Of a DNA stretch of 64,000 nucleotides, positions 34,931 through 45,345 are shown in pieces. Source of the stretch: Benincasa hispida (taxonomy: Eukaryota; Streptophyta; Magnoliopsida; Cucurbitales; Cucurbitaceae); contig NC_052349.1 in the NCBI RefSeq assembly GCF_009727055.1, forward strand, positions 50,016,117 to 50,080,116, read 5' to 3'. A model generated the notes under the pieces. It saw only the letters and a list, made by a program, of their open reading frames with translations, was not told the DNA's origin and ran no database searches. The translations under genes and the position numbers were made by a program. Positions within the stretch are counted from its first letter, which is position 1. Each line of letters opens with the position of its first letter.

Positions 34931-36985
34931 TGTTAGGGTTGATGCTCTAAAGTCTTGTGTTCTGTAGTTTGTAAACAGTATGTACGAACACTTGTGTTGT
35001 TAATATATGATATTTACTTCACATCTTGTATTTTGCTTGGTTAATTGTTTTATTTGCTTTACTACAAACCAATAAACATAAAATCTCTGGTTGTGTATGT
35101 GACTCAAGCATGTATGTGGTGACATACAAGTGGATCATGTCTTGAGTGATAACCAAAATGGTTTGTAGTATATGGATATAGGAGGGAAACCTTATCCTAG
35201 TAATGCTACGGATGCAGCCCGCTTTGTGGAATGGTCACAAGTGTTGTGACTTGTCACAAATGGTCTTATCTTGATTATTCGTGTTGGGGACATGCGAGCA
35301 GAGGCGTCCTATACAAAGAGTTTGTATAAGACCTGACCACGAAGTGTTAATGTCTCGTTATATAACACCGTTCATGACAGAGACTTCACTTCACTAGGAT
35401 GACCATAGGTAGCAAGACCTCAATCCTGAGTGAGTTGGGAACTTCTGCCATTGAAGGCAGTTCTTTGATTTGTATGGGTGCGAGTGGCCAGGTCGTCGAT
35501 TCAAATCTAACATTTTGGGGATTCGTCTGATTTTGGAGCTGAGAACTTAGCTACATAAGATGGAATTCACTCCTTCCTCGAGGCAGGGGTAAGTAAGTAG
35601 ATGGCTCCCTACAGACTGATTCCGGGGTTTGAATAATGTGGCACCACACACCTTCTCTTGGCCCGAGAGGTATTCACACATAGTTGGACTATGTTGTATT
35701 ATTCATTAGAGGAATCAGTGATACTTAAGAAGTGAGATGTAACTACAGGGGCAAAATAGTAAATTGGCCCAGCTATACTTACGAGCATCTGTGAAGGGTC
35801 ATCGTACTCATGATTGGTTATATCCAACAGACACATAAATATATCTGTGGTAAGAAGAGTTCAACTGTTGGTCTTTAGTGGAATCACTAACAGTTAATAG
35901 ATGGTGATCTCGTGGCTAAAGAGTTTAGTCAGCTATTCACGTACCGTTGGAGCTTCGAGCCACAGGTCCATTAGGTCCCCTGGGTAACTTGGATAAAGTC
36001 GAGAACCAGTGTTTGGGTTAATTTGAAATATTCAAATTGACAAGAGGAAGTTCAATTATATATGATATAATTGGATTGATTAATTATATATGATATAATT
36101 GGTTAAATGTATGAGATACATTATTTTGGAGGAAATTAGATATAAATGTGATTTATATCAAGTAGAGGAGGAAAATACTATAGTAGATATGTGATATCAA
36201 ACTATAGGATATAAATATAATATTATTATATTTATTAATTAATTAATTAATTAACTATATGATAATTAACCAATTTTTTCCACGTTCGGATGTGGGTAGT
36301 GGGCATTGTCAGTTATGGTAACCGATGGGTTAAAAATGAAAAGAAATTTTCATTTTGCATAGTGAATTCAATATTGCATCGACCGCCCAAAAGAGTTTGT
36401 GAAACGATCGCCCGAGAGCCTATACGATAATTGCTTCTCCGTATAAACGATCGTCTACCTCACGATTTCTCTAAACGATCATATACGTTTTTCTAAACGA
36501 TCATTTAGCCTTTCCCACACGATCGTGTAACTCCTCTATGCGATAAGTATTCCTGCTATACGATAGCATTGTATTATCTCCCACTTGCTTATCGTTTACA
36601 CGACTTGTTATCCTCCGTCCTCTACCAAATTCACCAAAGCTCACCCTTTGGATTTTCACTCTGAGAATACCCGGGGTTCATTAGTGGTGGTGTCATCCCC
36701 GCTGCAGCATTCATGTTCGTGTTGATCGTGCTGTTGCAGTCGACATTCCCACCGGGTGTTGGTAGATCTTTTGGAGGGTTCCGCTGCGTTGGGGTTTAGA
36801 AGTTCGAAGAGAATCTTCAACTGGTATGGAACCCTTTCCCTGTTATTTATTTTGTTCTGAGCATGCCGATAAGTAGATTTATGTGCATAACTGTATGTGT
36901 TGAATGTATATCATTTGTATTTCGGTCACGGTGAGATCGGAGCGATCTGAACACGCTCATGGAACTCTCGATATGAGATCCTTCA
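34931..36985 (+). repeat. Solo LTR of the large copia LTR family inside copia B RT, TSD TATGA
   Basis: 2055 bp from TGTTAGGGTTGATGC to ATCCTTCA, flanked by TATGA at 34926-34930 and 36986-36990. It splits the YVDD motif of copia B: LYVYD on the left, YDILLASNG on the right. No internal region is present, so it is the product of LTR-LTR recombination. It carries the CGATCG-rich array at about 36390-36600. Confidence 0.95.
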
Positions 36986-37460
36986 TATGACATACTCATT
37001 GCAAGTAATGGTGTAGGTTTGTTGCATGACACTAAGAGATTTCTCAAAAGAAATTTTGAGATGAAGGATCTTGAATCAGCTTCTTTTGTATTAGGAATTG
37101 AAATACTACTAGATCATTCTCAAGGTATTTTGAGATTGTCACAAAAGAACTACATTGAAAAGATTTTGAGTAGATTTAGCATGAAATATTGTGCACCAAG
37201 AGATACCCCAGTCGCTAAAGGTGATAAATTTTATTCAGGTCAATGCCCCAAGACCACACTCGAGACTAAGGAGATGCAGAAGGTTCCCTTATTGGAAATC
37301 TAATGTACTCTCAAGTATGTACATTAGATGTGAAGTTTCTAGTTGTTAGAGAAAGAGTTTAGAATGGTCAAATTTTGATAGAACACATAAGAACAAACTC
37401 CATGATGGCAGATCCATTAACTAAAGGTTTACCACCTAAATGTTTTTCATGAGCATGTTG
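36986..37460 (+). pseudogene. Copia B RT end and RNase H tail, 3' of the solo LTR
   Basis: DILLASNGVGLLHDTKRFLK, MKDLESASFVLGIEILLDHS and LSQKNYIEKILSRFSMKYC continue RT. Around 37310 most of RNase H is deleted; only the tail IRTNSMMADPLTKGLPPKCF remains, ending near 37450. The following 430 bp to the polypurine tract (37884-37895) is non-coding. Confidence 0.88.
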
Positions 37461-37895
37461 CTCACATGGGTGTTTGTTATTGAGGATGTTCTTTGACCTT
37501 ATTTTGTTTATTTTCGATATAGAATAAAGTTGATGGTTTAAGTTTTATTATCTGAACTTTTTTATCATGCATGCGGTTCAGCATAAAGTTTTAAGAATGA
37601 TCTCACTAAGGAACTTGGACTAGTTGAAAACAGGCATGACCTAGATCACTTTGCATGTAGTTTCCATGCTATCCATTCATACTTGATCTATGTCATTGAA
37701 TGTATTGGAATTGGTGATCAAGAAAGATTTAGTTACAAGGGTAATGACAAAAGCCGCCTTGATTTCGTACTAATATGGAAGATGGACCATATTGAACTAA
37801 AGGGGAATTCTATTATTGAAATAACAGGTTTATGCACGCTTAAGGTTTATGTGATTAATTATATTAGGTACACAGACATAGCCCAAGTGGGAGAT

Positions 37896-38310
37896 TGTTA
37901 GATATATTTAAATAAAATATGTTTAATTAAGGTATGGCTATGTATGTGGTTAATAATTTATCACATTGGGTTATTTTATTAGATTGGGCCATATTATGTG
38001 ATCTAATTAATTAAAGTTTGAGATTTCTAATATAGTATAGACTTAATGGGTAGAAGCCCATTCCTAGTTAATTAAGGTTTAATAGGAACTCTAATTGAAC
38101 TAAGTATATAAAAAAACCTTAGGCTATGGTCCCCAATATACCAAAATACTAAATACTCAGTCTTTTTTGAATCCCATCTAGAGAGAGATCTCACTAAGGA
38201 TATTCGGAGTTTTGGTTGAGGTAAATTATAGGTATCCTGAAGACATCGTCATCTTGAAGCTATCATCAATCACAATAGAATCTTATATGTTATTTATTCT
38301 TGACAATTTG
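37896..38310 (+). repeat. 3' LTR of copia B, 3' end deleted
   Basis: Matches 31171-31585 colinearly, then ends at GACAATTTG, and the MLP frame begins with TGC TAT CCA at 38309. Polypurine tract AAGTGGGAGATT precedes it. Confidence 0.9.
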
Positions 38311-38377
38311 CTATCCATACAAGTACCTTGATCTCATGCATATCATCACTAAAGACATCAAAACTCACCTTAAATAA

Positions 38378-39429
38378 ATGCTTTTGTATATCGTGATTCG
38401 AACTTTTCATCTTTCTGTTTCTCTCCCTCTTGTTTTGAACGTGGGTGGTGATATTGTATTTTTAGTTGTATTTTTATGTTGGAGTCAACTGTCAAGCATC
38501 ATGTGTGTATTTTTATTACTAATAAAAGCAAATCATGGTTATTTTATGTAAAATTCATGAAGCTCGACTATTATGGTGTAAGGAATATGCAACAATTTGA
38601 TTTGATTGAATACTTTCTCTCCACTCAATAAAATTTCTCACAAAATCTTATATTTTTTTTTCAAAATTAACGTTCATTTTGATCCTTTATCATATTTTTA
38701 AAATGTTTATTTTGGTCTTTATATTTTTAATTCGATCGATTTTGATCCTTAAACTTTAGAAATTTAAAATTTTAATACATAAACATAAATAAATAAAAAT
38801 GAAAGGACCATAATGTTTACTATAAGTTCAAAGAACAAAGTGAACATTTTGAAGTGACAGACCAAAATGAACCGAAATTGAAAGTATAGCAAAATGAACA
38901 CTTCCAAATTATAGGGACCAAAATGGACCAAAACTCAAAGAATAGTGACCAAAGTAGTATTTAAACCTTGACCTTAATTTTGATTTTTTCTAAGAAAACT
39001 ACAAATAAAATACATTTCACATTTCATAAGATTTTATGGTTGGTTAAATAACGTGAAATAGACGAGAAAAAAAAAGATTTTCAAAAATAGAAAAATGAGA
39101 AAAACTACTTACACAAAATAGCAAAATTTAATCTTCTTTCATAGAGGTCGATAGAGGCTTATAGAAGTCTATCGGTAATAGAAATTGATATAAATCTATC
39201 CGTATTTTTTTTCCTTAAATTTCTATAAATAATTTGAATTTTTCCTATCTATAAAATTTCTTTTAAAAAAATCATGATTAAGTAACCAAGCATTTTTAGA
39301 TTTCACAAAATCTCATCTTTCTCATCAGATCACCACCTTTGCTTAAGTTTGACTTCAGATAACCACTTTTCTTTGTTATTTGATCATAAGTACTTTATGG
39401 TTGCTATGTATTTGTCATCATATATTCGA
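38378..39429. other. Downstream flank of the MLP pseudogene, no gene seen
   Basis: Presumed 3' UTR and intergenic DNA of the MLP gene. At 38670-38960 a stretch with words such as ATTTTGATCCTTT and GGACCAAAATGAACC appears in both orientations, giving an imperfect inverted repeat typical of a MITE-like dispersed repeat. No coding potential. Confidence 0.5.
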
Positions 39430-39955
39430 TACTAATTAGTTTGTGATTGTTACCTAATTGCTATTTTTTATCAAGTAGTTTGTGATTGTTATTTTCGATT
39501 GTTCTTTCATACTAGATATTTTGTGATTACTATCTGATTGTCATCTATTTCTATTTGATATTAAGTAATTTGTGATTATCGTATGATTTTTATGTGATTT
39601 TTATTTAATAACTAGTAATTTGTGATTGTCATCTAATTGCTTTTTCATATTAAGTAGTTTGTGATTTTCATCTGATTATCATCAAATTGATATACGATAA
39701 TAAGTAGTTTGTGATTGTCATCTTATTGCTATTTGATACTGAATAGTTTGTGATTTCTATAGGATTATCATCTAATGTTAAATATTTTGTGATTGCTATT
39801 TGATAATCATCTGATTACAATTTGATACTTATAAGTGGTTATTTATGATTGTCACCTGATTGTTATTGGATACTAAGTAATTTGTTATCTGATACTAAGT
39901 AATTTATGATTTTTATCTCATTATCATAGAATTTTTATTTGATATCAAATTACTC
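39430..39955 (+). repeat. Degenerate tandem array, unit about 40-45 bp
   Basis: About twelve diverged copies of GATACTAAGTAGTTTGTGAT followed by TGTCATCTGATTGCTATTT. The core TAGTTTGTGATT or TAATTTGTGATT recurs roughly every 40-50 bp. No open frame and no link to a neighbouring element. Confidence 0.75.
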
Positions 39956-40546
39956 ATTAATTTTTTAATGTTATTAGAAATTTCTCTAATTACCAATTAT
40001 AATTTTCATATTTTTTTAGTACAACAAGGTGGAGGATTCGAACTACAAAGTTCGTAATTGCTTATGTATTCGTATGGCAGTTGCTTTGAAAATTTAATAA
40101 ATATTGTTGATTTTTTTTTTTTTTGAGAAAAAAATATAATTGATATTTAAACAATACGAACAATTGTCAAGTTTAATAGAAAATAAAGCCTGTTCAGTAG
40201 CTTATAGATTTGAGAGATTAAAATTTTGAGTGGTCATTGGTATATATTGTAAATCAAATTTACCAATGCTTAGATTATCGAAAATCACTTATTTGATAAA
40301 TTAATTCAACTCTTAGTATTTAGTGAAAAATAAAATAATTCACATATGGATTGCCAAGTAGTCTAAAATAGTAATTTATGAACAATGTAGATCAGAACAT
40401 TTATATTTAAGACTTTTGACTTTTTTATAATCTTTTCTGTTACATCTTATCACATTAAATCGGAGTACCACATTCATATTACTAATTTCCATGTACATGT
40501 CAATAATTTTAATGTCTTCGTTTTCATGAGTTGGATACGAATATGA

Positions 40547-40893
40547 TGTTAGAGATATTTAAATAATAATATGTTTAATTAAAGTATGAGTTATGTATGT
40601 GGATTAATAAAAATTATTTTATTAGATTGGACCTATCTAATTAATTAAAGTTCTAGATTAGTATGGATTTAATGGGTAGAAGCTCATTCCTAGTTAATTA
40701 GGGTTTAATGGGAACCCTATCCCATCTAGAGAGAGATCCCACTAACGGCATTCGGAGTTTTAGTTGAAGAAGACCATAGTCATCCATCATAAGATATCAA
40801 TTTTGCAATGGAATCCGGTTATTCTTGACAATTTGACATGAATGATTCTAAGGTTTATCTATTCAATATAGATATAAAGAATTTAGGCTAACA
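40547..40893 (+). repeat. Solo LTR of the copia B family, TSD TATGA
   Basis: Starts TGTTAGAGATATTTAAATAA and ends GGCTAACA, flanked by TATGA at 40542-40546 and 40894-40898. It is 347 bp against 474 bp for the 5' LTR of copia B, with several internal deletions. Confidence 0.88.
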
Positions 40894-40898
40894 TATGA

Positions 40899-41980
40899 AT
40901 GGTAAATCGATATTTCTATTATATAATAAAAAAATTCATAAATTTTAAAAAATAAGCAACAAATTATCAATACTGTAAATTTGATATAAATAATAGACAT
41001 ATTAATTGGTTTTAAAATATTAATTTACATTTTTTTTTTAAACTTCTGTATTTATAATTTGTCATAAATTTCCATCTGGACGACATTTTGAATTTTGACC
41101 ATATATTGATAATTTGGACTTAACTTTATCTGTCCTATAAACTCGATAATTTAAGATTCCGTTTCATAACATTCTTGTTTCTTGTTTTCTATTTTCTATT
41201 TTCTATTTTCTATTTCCTATTTCTTAAAAATATTTATGGTAACTATACTTGTTTCTTCTTTTATTTTTTCTTTTTTTCCTATATTTTTCCTCATTTTTTG
41301 TAATATTATTTAGTTATATAATACAAAAAATATATAACACACATTAAAATATATAAATAGCAATAATCCAAATTTTATATTATTTAATACAAATAAGTCA
41401 TAATGCAAAATTAATAACAAATAATACTATTTATTTTATGTCATTAAAATGTTATCCATATTATTTACAATATTCGAATCATTTGCCATAAACGAGGATG
41501 AGTCGATTCCAACTCAATTATATTGCTTCGTAAATGTCGTGGTTGTAAAATATTAAAATCAAGATAAATAACTTAGGGGCCATTGTTTCTCGGGAACGTA
41601 GATAACCAAAATATTTAGATGCATGAAATTATTGATGTCTGGAATTACAAATATTTAGACATCCATAAATAACCATGTTTTATATGAAATATTTTTTATA
41701 TATCTAGGAATATTTGGATGACCGTGTTTGTTTGGTAGGATTTCTACCCGAGAATGTCTTAATTTACATAATGTTCTAAAAATGTCCGTACAACTATTTA
41801 TTAATTTAATATAAACCGAACTTATATAACATATTTATTTTTATTAATTTGATTTTTTTATGAATTAATGTAATTTTATTATTTTATTTGTTATTTTCCT
41901 CTACAAAATAATACATATTTGACAATTACAATATAACCAAAGAAAGTAAAAATACATATTTGACAGTATTTATTTTAATT
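40899..41980. other. AT-rich intergenic DNA
   Basis: No gene seen. A run of TTTTCTATTTTCTATTTCC lies at 41190-41220. The text GTTTGTTTGGTAGGA near 41726 recurs inverted at 42471-42488, enclosing the MITE below. Confidence 0.5.
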
Positions 41981-42230
41981 CACTACAAGAATTCTGGGTT
42001 TTAATGTCGGTTGACAATCGACATTGAGGTTCGTGTTATAAAAGGTCTTTAATGTCGATTGTCTTTAATGTTGAATTTAAATCGACATTGAAGAGGGTTT
42101 ACAATGTCGGTTTAAAACCGACATTAAAGACAATAGACATTAAAGACCTTTTATAACATGATCTTCAAGGTCGGTTGTCAACTGACATTAAAGCCCTTTA
42201 ATGTCGGTTTTACCCAGAATTCTTATAGTG
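41981..42230. mobile_element. CACTA-type MITE (250 bp) with long internal hairpin
   Basis: Terminal inverted repeats CACTACAAGAATTCTGGGT and ACCCAGAATTCTTATAGTG, 19 bp with one mismatch. Inside, about 40-bp arms (GTTATAAAAGGTCTTTAATG and its inverse CATTAAAGACCTTTTATAAC), and repeated AATGTCGGTTT and AAACCGACATT words. There is no ORF, so it depends on a transposase made elsewhere. The 3-bp flanks (ATT, AAA) do not match, so the TSD is lost or the ends are slightly off. Confidence 0.88.
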
Positions 42231-42241
42231 AAAGAAGAGTG

Positions 42242-42265
42242 ATATATATATATATATATACACAC
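42242..42265. repeat. TA microsatellite
   Basis: About ten TA units ending in CACACAC, directly after the MITE. Confidence 0.9.
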
Positions 42266-43183
42266 TAAAAGAAGGGTAAAAAGTAAAAAAGATGATGTCT
42301 TTACCACGGAAACCTAGAAAATCCATGTTTTAAGAGGACATCCAAAATTCTCGAGATATCCCCCATAACGGCATCTTAGGATGCCCGAGAATCTCCAAAT
42401 GCCCGAACATCTTACATTACTACAAAATAAATACAGTAGTCCATATATTCACTCCATAAAAATCTTGGATTCCTATCAAACAAACAACTTTTAAAAAATT
42501 TATATACTACAAAATTCTAATGGTTCTATCATTTTAAAAAGTCAGACTCGAGAAATTGCTAAACAAATTAAAGTTCAAAAAATAGATCAAGGTGATTTTT
42601 AATAACAATTCCAAAATTTGTTGGGATGAAAATAGCCTGGAAGTATTTTGCACTATTAACTCATAGTAAAGTGTGAGAGAAGTAAACTGGCTAATAACCA
42701 AAATAGAAAACATTCTTAAATATAATATTTGACATTTATATATAATGTGCACAGGTATATCAGGTATGTACAAGTGTTAAAATACACTTAGCTTAGTGGT
42801 AATTAGCACGATCTTTCACTTTAAAGGTGAATAGTTCGATCCTTCATCCCCACAATTGTTGTATATATTGGTAACATATACAAACTTCTCGAGGTTTGAT
42901 CAAAATAAAATAGGTTAATTGCATTGGGTAGCACTTTTAGGGATAATAATTAAGTTTATAGAAATATTTTTAAAGAATTACAAATATAGCAAAATCTAAT
43001 AGTGACAGACTCTGTTGCTGATACACTCTACCTATAATATAGTTGTTCGCACGAGATTTCAAGAGAAATTTATTTCGTGGAACTTAAACTTTGTATTTGT
43101 ATTGATTTTGTGGAAAGTGGGTACAATATATAATACATAATGTTTTGATGCTTTCAAAATGAACTATAGTCTTTAAGCTAGTT
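42266..43183. other. Intergenic DNA
   Basis: No gene seen. GTTCGCACGAGATTTCAAGA at 43028 recurs diverged at 43432 (GTTCGCACGAGGCTTCCGGA), on the other side of the minisatellite. Confidence 0.5.
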
Positions 43184-43431
43184 GATCTTCTTGAATGATC
43201 GGCCTTTGGCTTGTTGATCTTCTTGGATGATCGGCCTTTGGGCTTGAGATCTTCTTGGACGATCGGCCTTTGGGCTTGTTGATCTTCTTGGACGATCGAT
43301 CTTTGGGCTTGTTGATTTTCTTAGATGATCGGCCTTTGGGCTTGATGATCTTCTTGGATGATAGATCTTTGGGCTTGATGATCTTCTTGGATGATAGACC
43401 TTTGGGCTTGATGATCTTCTTGGAGGATTAG
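43184..43431 (+). repeat. 33-bp minisatellite, about 7.5 units
   Basis: Consensus GATCTTCTTGGATGATCGGC plus CTTTGGGCTTGTT. Units are 31-33 bp and vary at the GGATGATCGG, GGACGATCGA and GGATGATAGA positions; the last unit is partial. No open frame is maintained. Confidence 0.9.
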
Positions 43432-43605
43432 TGTTCGCACGAGGCTTCCGGAGAAACTCGTTTTGTGGAGTTGAACTTGAGTTGGTGTTGATGTTGATGT
43501 TGATTTGATGCGATGTGGTTCGATCTCTAGTACTTGATCCTCTGATTCTCTTTCAATCGAATGTGTATGCTTGATTTGAGAAAGCGAAGCACGTGATGAT
43601 CTTGG

Positions 43606-45345
43606 TGTTAAAGTTGATTCCCTAAAGTCTCGTGTCCTATAGTTTGTAAACAGTTTGTACGAACGTTTGTGATGTATAATATATGATATTTACTTCACAT
43701 CTTGATTTTGCTCAGTTGAATGTTTTATTTGCTTTACCACAAACCAATAAACCTAAAATCCCTGGTTCTCTGTGTGTAACTTAAGTATGTATGTGGTGAC
43801 ATACAAGTGGATCATGTCTTAAGTGATAACCAAAATGGTTTGTAGTATATAGATCGAGGGAAACCTTATCTTGGTAATGCTACGAATGTTGCCCGTTTTG
43901 TGGAATGGTCACAAGTGTTGTGACTTGTCACAGATGGTCTGATCCTGATCATTCGTGCAGGGGACATGCGAGCGGGGGCGTCCTATCCAAAGAGTTATTA
44001 TAAGACCTGACCACGAAGTGTTAATGTCTCGTTATATAACACTGTTCATGATAGAGACTTCACTTCACTAGGATGACCATAGGTAACATGACCTCAATCC
44101 TAAGTGAGTTGAAAACTCTTGCCATTGAGGGCGGTCCTTTGATTTGCATGGATGCGAGTGGCCAGTTCGGCGACTCAAAGCTACCACTTTGGGGATTTCT
44201 TTGATTTGGGAGCTGGGAACTCAGCTACACAAGATGGAATTCATTCCTTCCCCAAAGCAGGGGCAAGTAGATAAATAACTCCCTTAAGGGTTGATTCCAG
44301 GACTTGAACGATGTGGCGCCACACACCTTCTCATGGCCCGAGAGGTGTTCACACATAGTTAGACTATGTTGTATTGTTCATTAGAGGAATCAATGGTACT
44401 TAAGGAGTGAGATGTAACTATAGGGGTGAAATGGTAAATTGGCCCAGCTGTACTTACGAGCATCTGTGAAGGGTCATTGTACTCATGATTGGTTATATCT
44501 AATGGACACAGAAATATATTTGTGGTAAGAAGAGTCCAACTGTTGGTCTTTAGTGGAATGCCTGGCAGTTAACGGATAGTGGATCTCGTGGCTAAAGAGT
44601 TTAGTCAGCTATTCACGTACCGTTGGAGCTTCGAGTCACAGGTCCATAAGGTCCCCTAGGTAGCTTGGATAAAGTCGAGAATTAGTTTTTGGGTCAGTTT
44701 GAAATGTTCAAATTGACAAAAGGGAGTTCGATTATATATGATATAATTGAACTGGTTAATTGTATATGATATAATTGACTAAATGTATGAGATACATTAT
44801 TTTGGAGGAAATTAGATATAAATATGATTTATATCAAGTAGAGGAGAAATTACTATAGTAGATATATGATATCAAACTATAGGTTAAGAATATAATATGA
44901 TTATATTCATTTATTAATTAATTGGTTGGTTATGTGATAATTGACCGGATATTTATCCTGGGTCGTGCGTTAGTGGGAAAATCAAATTTGGTATTGTAAC
45001 TGGAGAATAAAATGAAAATTGGTTTCATTTTTGCATAGAGTTCGAAAAATCGTTCACGATGTGAAAACGTCCCGATTGCTTAGTTGAGAGCCTATACGAT
45101 AGCGCCTTATCTCCTAAACGATCACATACCTGCGCACTAAACGATCGCACGCGTTCTCTAAACGATCGCTCAATTTTTTTAAACGATCGCTTAGCGCGCT
45201 GAGTTTTCTAAACGACTGCTTACTACTAGACGATCGCTTAGTAAAACCTACACGATCGTATACCTTTTCTTAAGCGACAAGCACCCGCTATCGTCTAATG
45301 TGTGCTAAGCGATCGTTTACTTTCGGCGTTTACTAAACGATGGAG
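43606..45345 (+). repeat. LTR copy 3 of the large copia family, 3' end diverged
   Basis: Starts TGTTAAAGTTGATTCCC and is colinear with 34931-36600, including the CGATCG-rich array at about 45100-45345. After 45345 it no longer matches the other copies, so its 3' end is deleted or replaced. CTTGG precedes it, and another CTTGG at 45462 may be chance. Confidence 0.82.

Larger units (their letters stand above)
31171..38310 (+). mobile_element. Copia B: Ty1/copia element in the MLP gene, 3' LTR truncated, with a nested solo LTR
   Basis: 5' LTR 31171-31644 (TGTTAGATATATTTAAATAA), primer site 31647-31658, leader, gag and integrase remnants, RT split by a solo LTR (34931-36985), RNase H tail, polypurine tract 37884-37895 and 3' LTR 37896-38310. 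The 3' LTR stops at GACAATTTG, where the 5' LTR continues about 70 bp, and passes straight into the MLP coding sequence. A deletion therefore removed the LTR end and the right TSD; TTG/TG microhomology sits at the joint. Confidence 0.9.
25797..38377 (+). pseudogene. Major latex protein-like (Bet v 1 family) pseudogene, split by two copia elements
   Basis: Three pieces. Exon-1 remnant (25797-25942) reads VEVHEGDWDN and GSINVWNYTID. Exon 2 starts at 26059 after TTTGTTAAG: GKVEVFKERVEFDDKNLAVT, LIGLEGDVFEHYKTFQGTYK, VVPKSLEHSLAILT, stop (26223-26225), EFEKLNDGS, up to about 26252. The gene resumes at 38309: YPYKYLDLMHIITKDI and a stop at 38375-38377. Together they match an MLP second exon in order. 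MLPs are small cytosolic ligand-binding proteins linked to stress responses and, in cucurbits, to transport of hydrophobic compounds. Copia B and then copia A landed between GS and YPYKYLD. The N-terminus is not recognisable and there is a premature stop, so the gene is dead. Confidence 0.87.
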
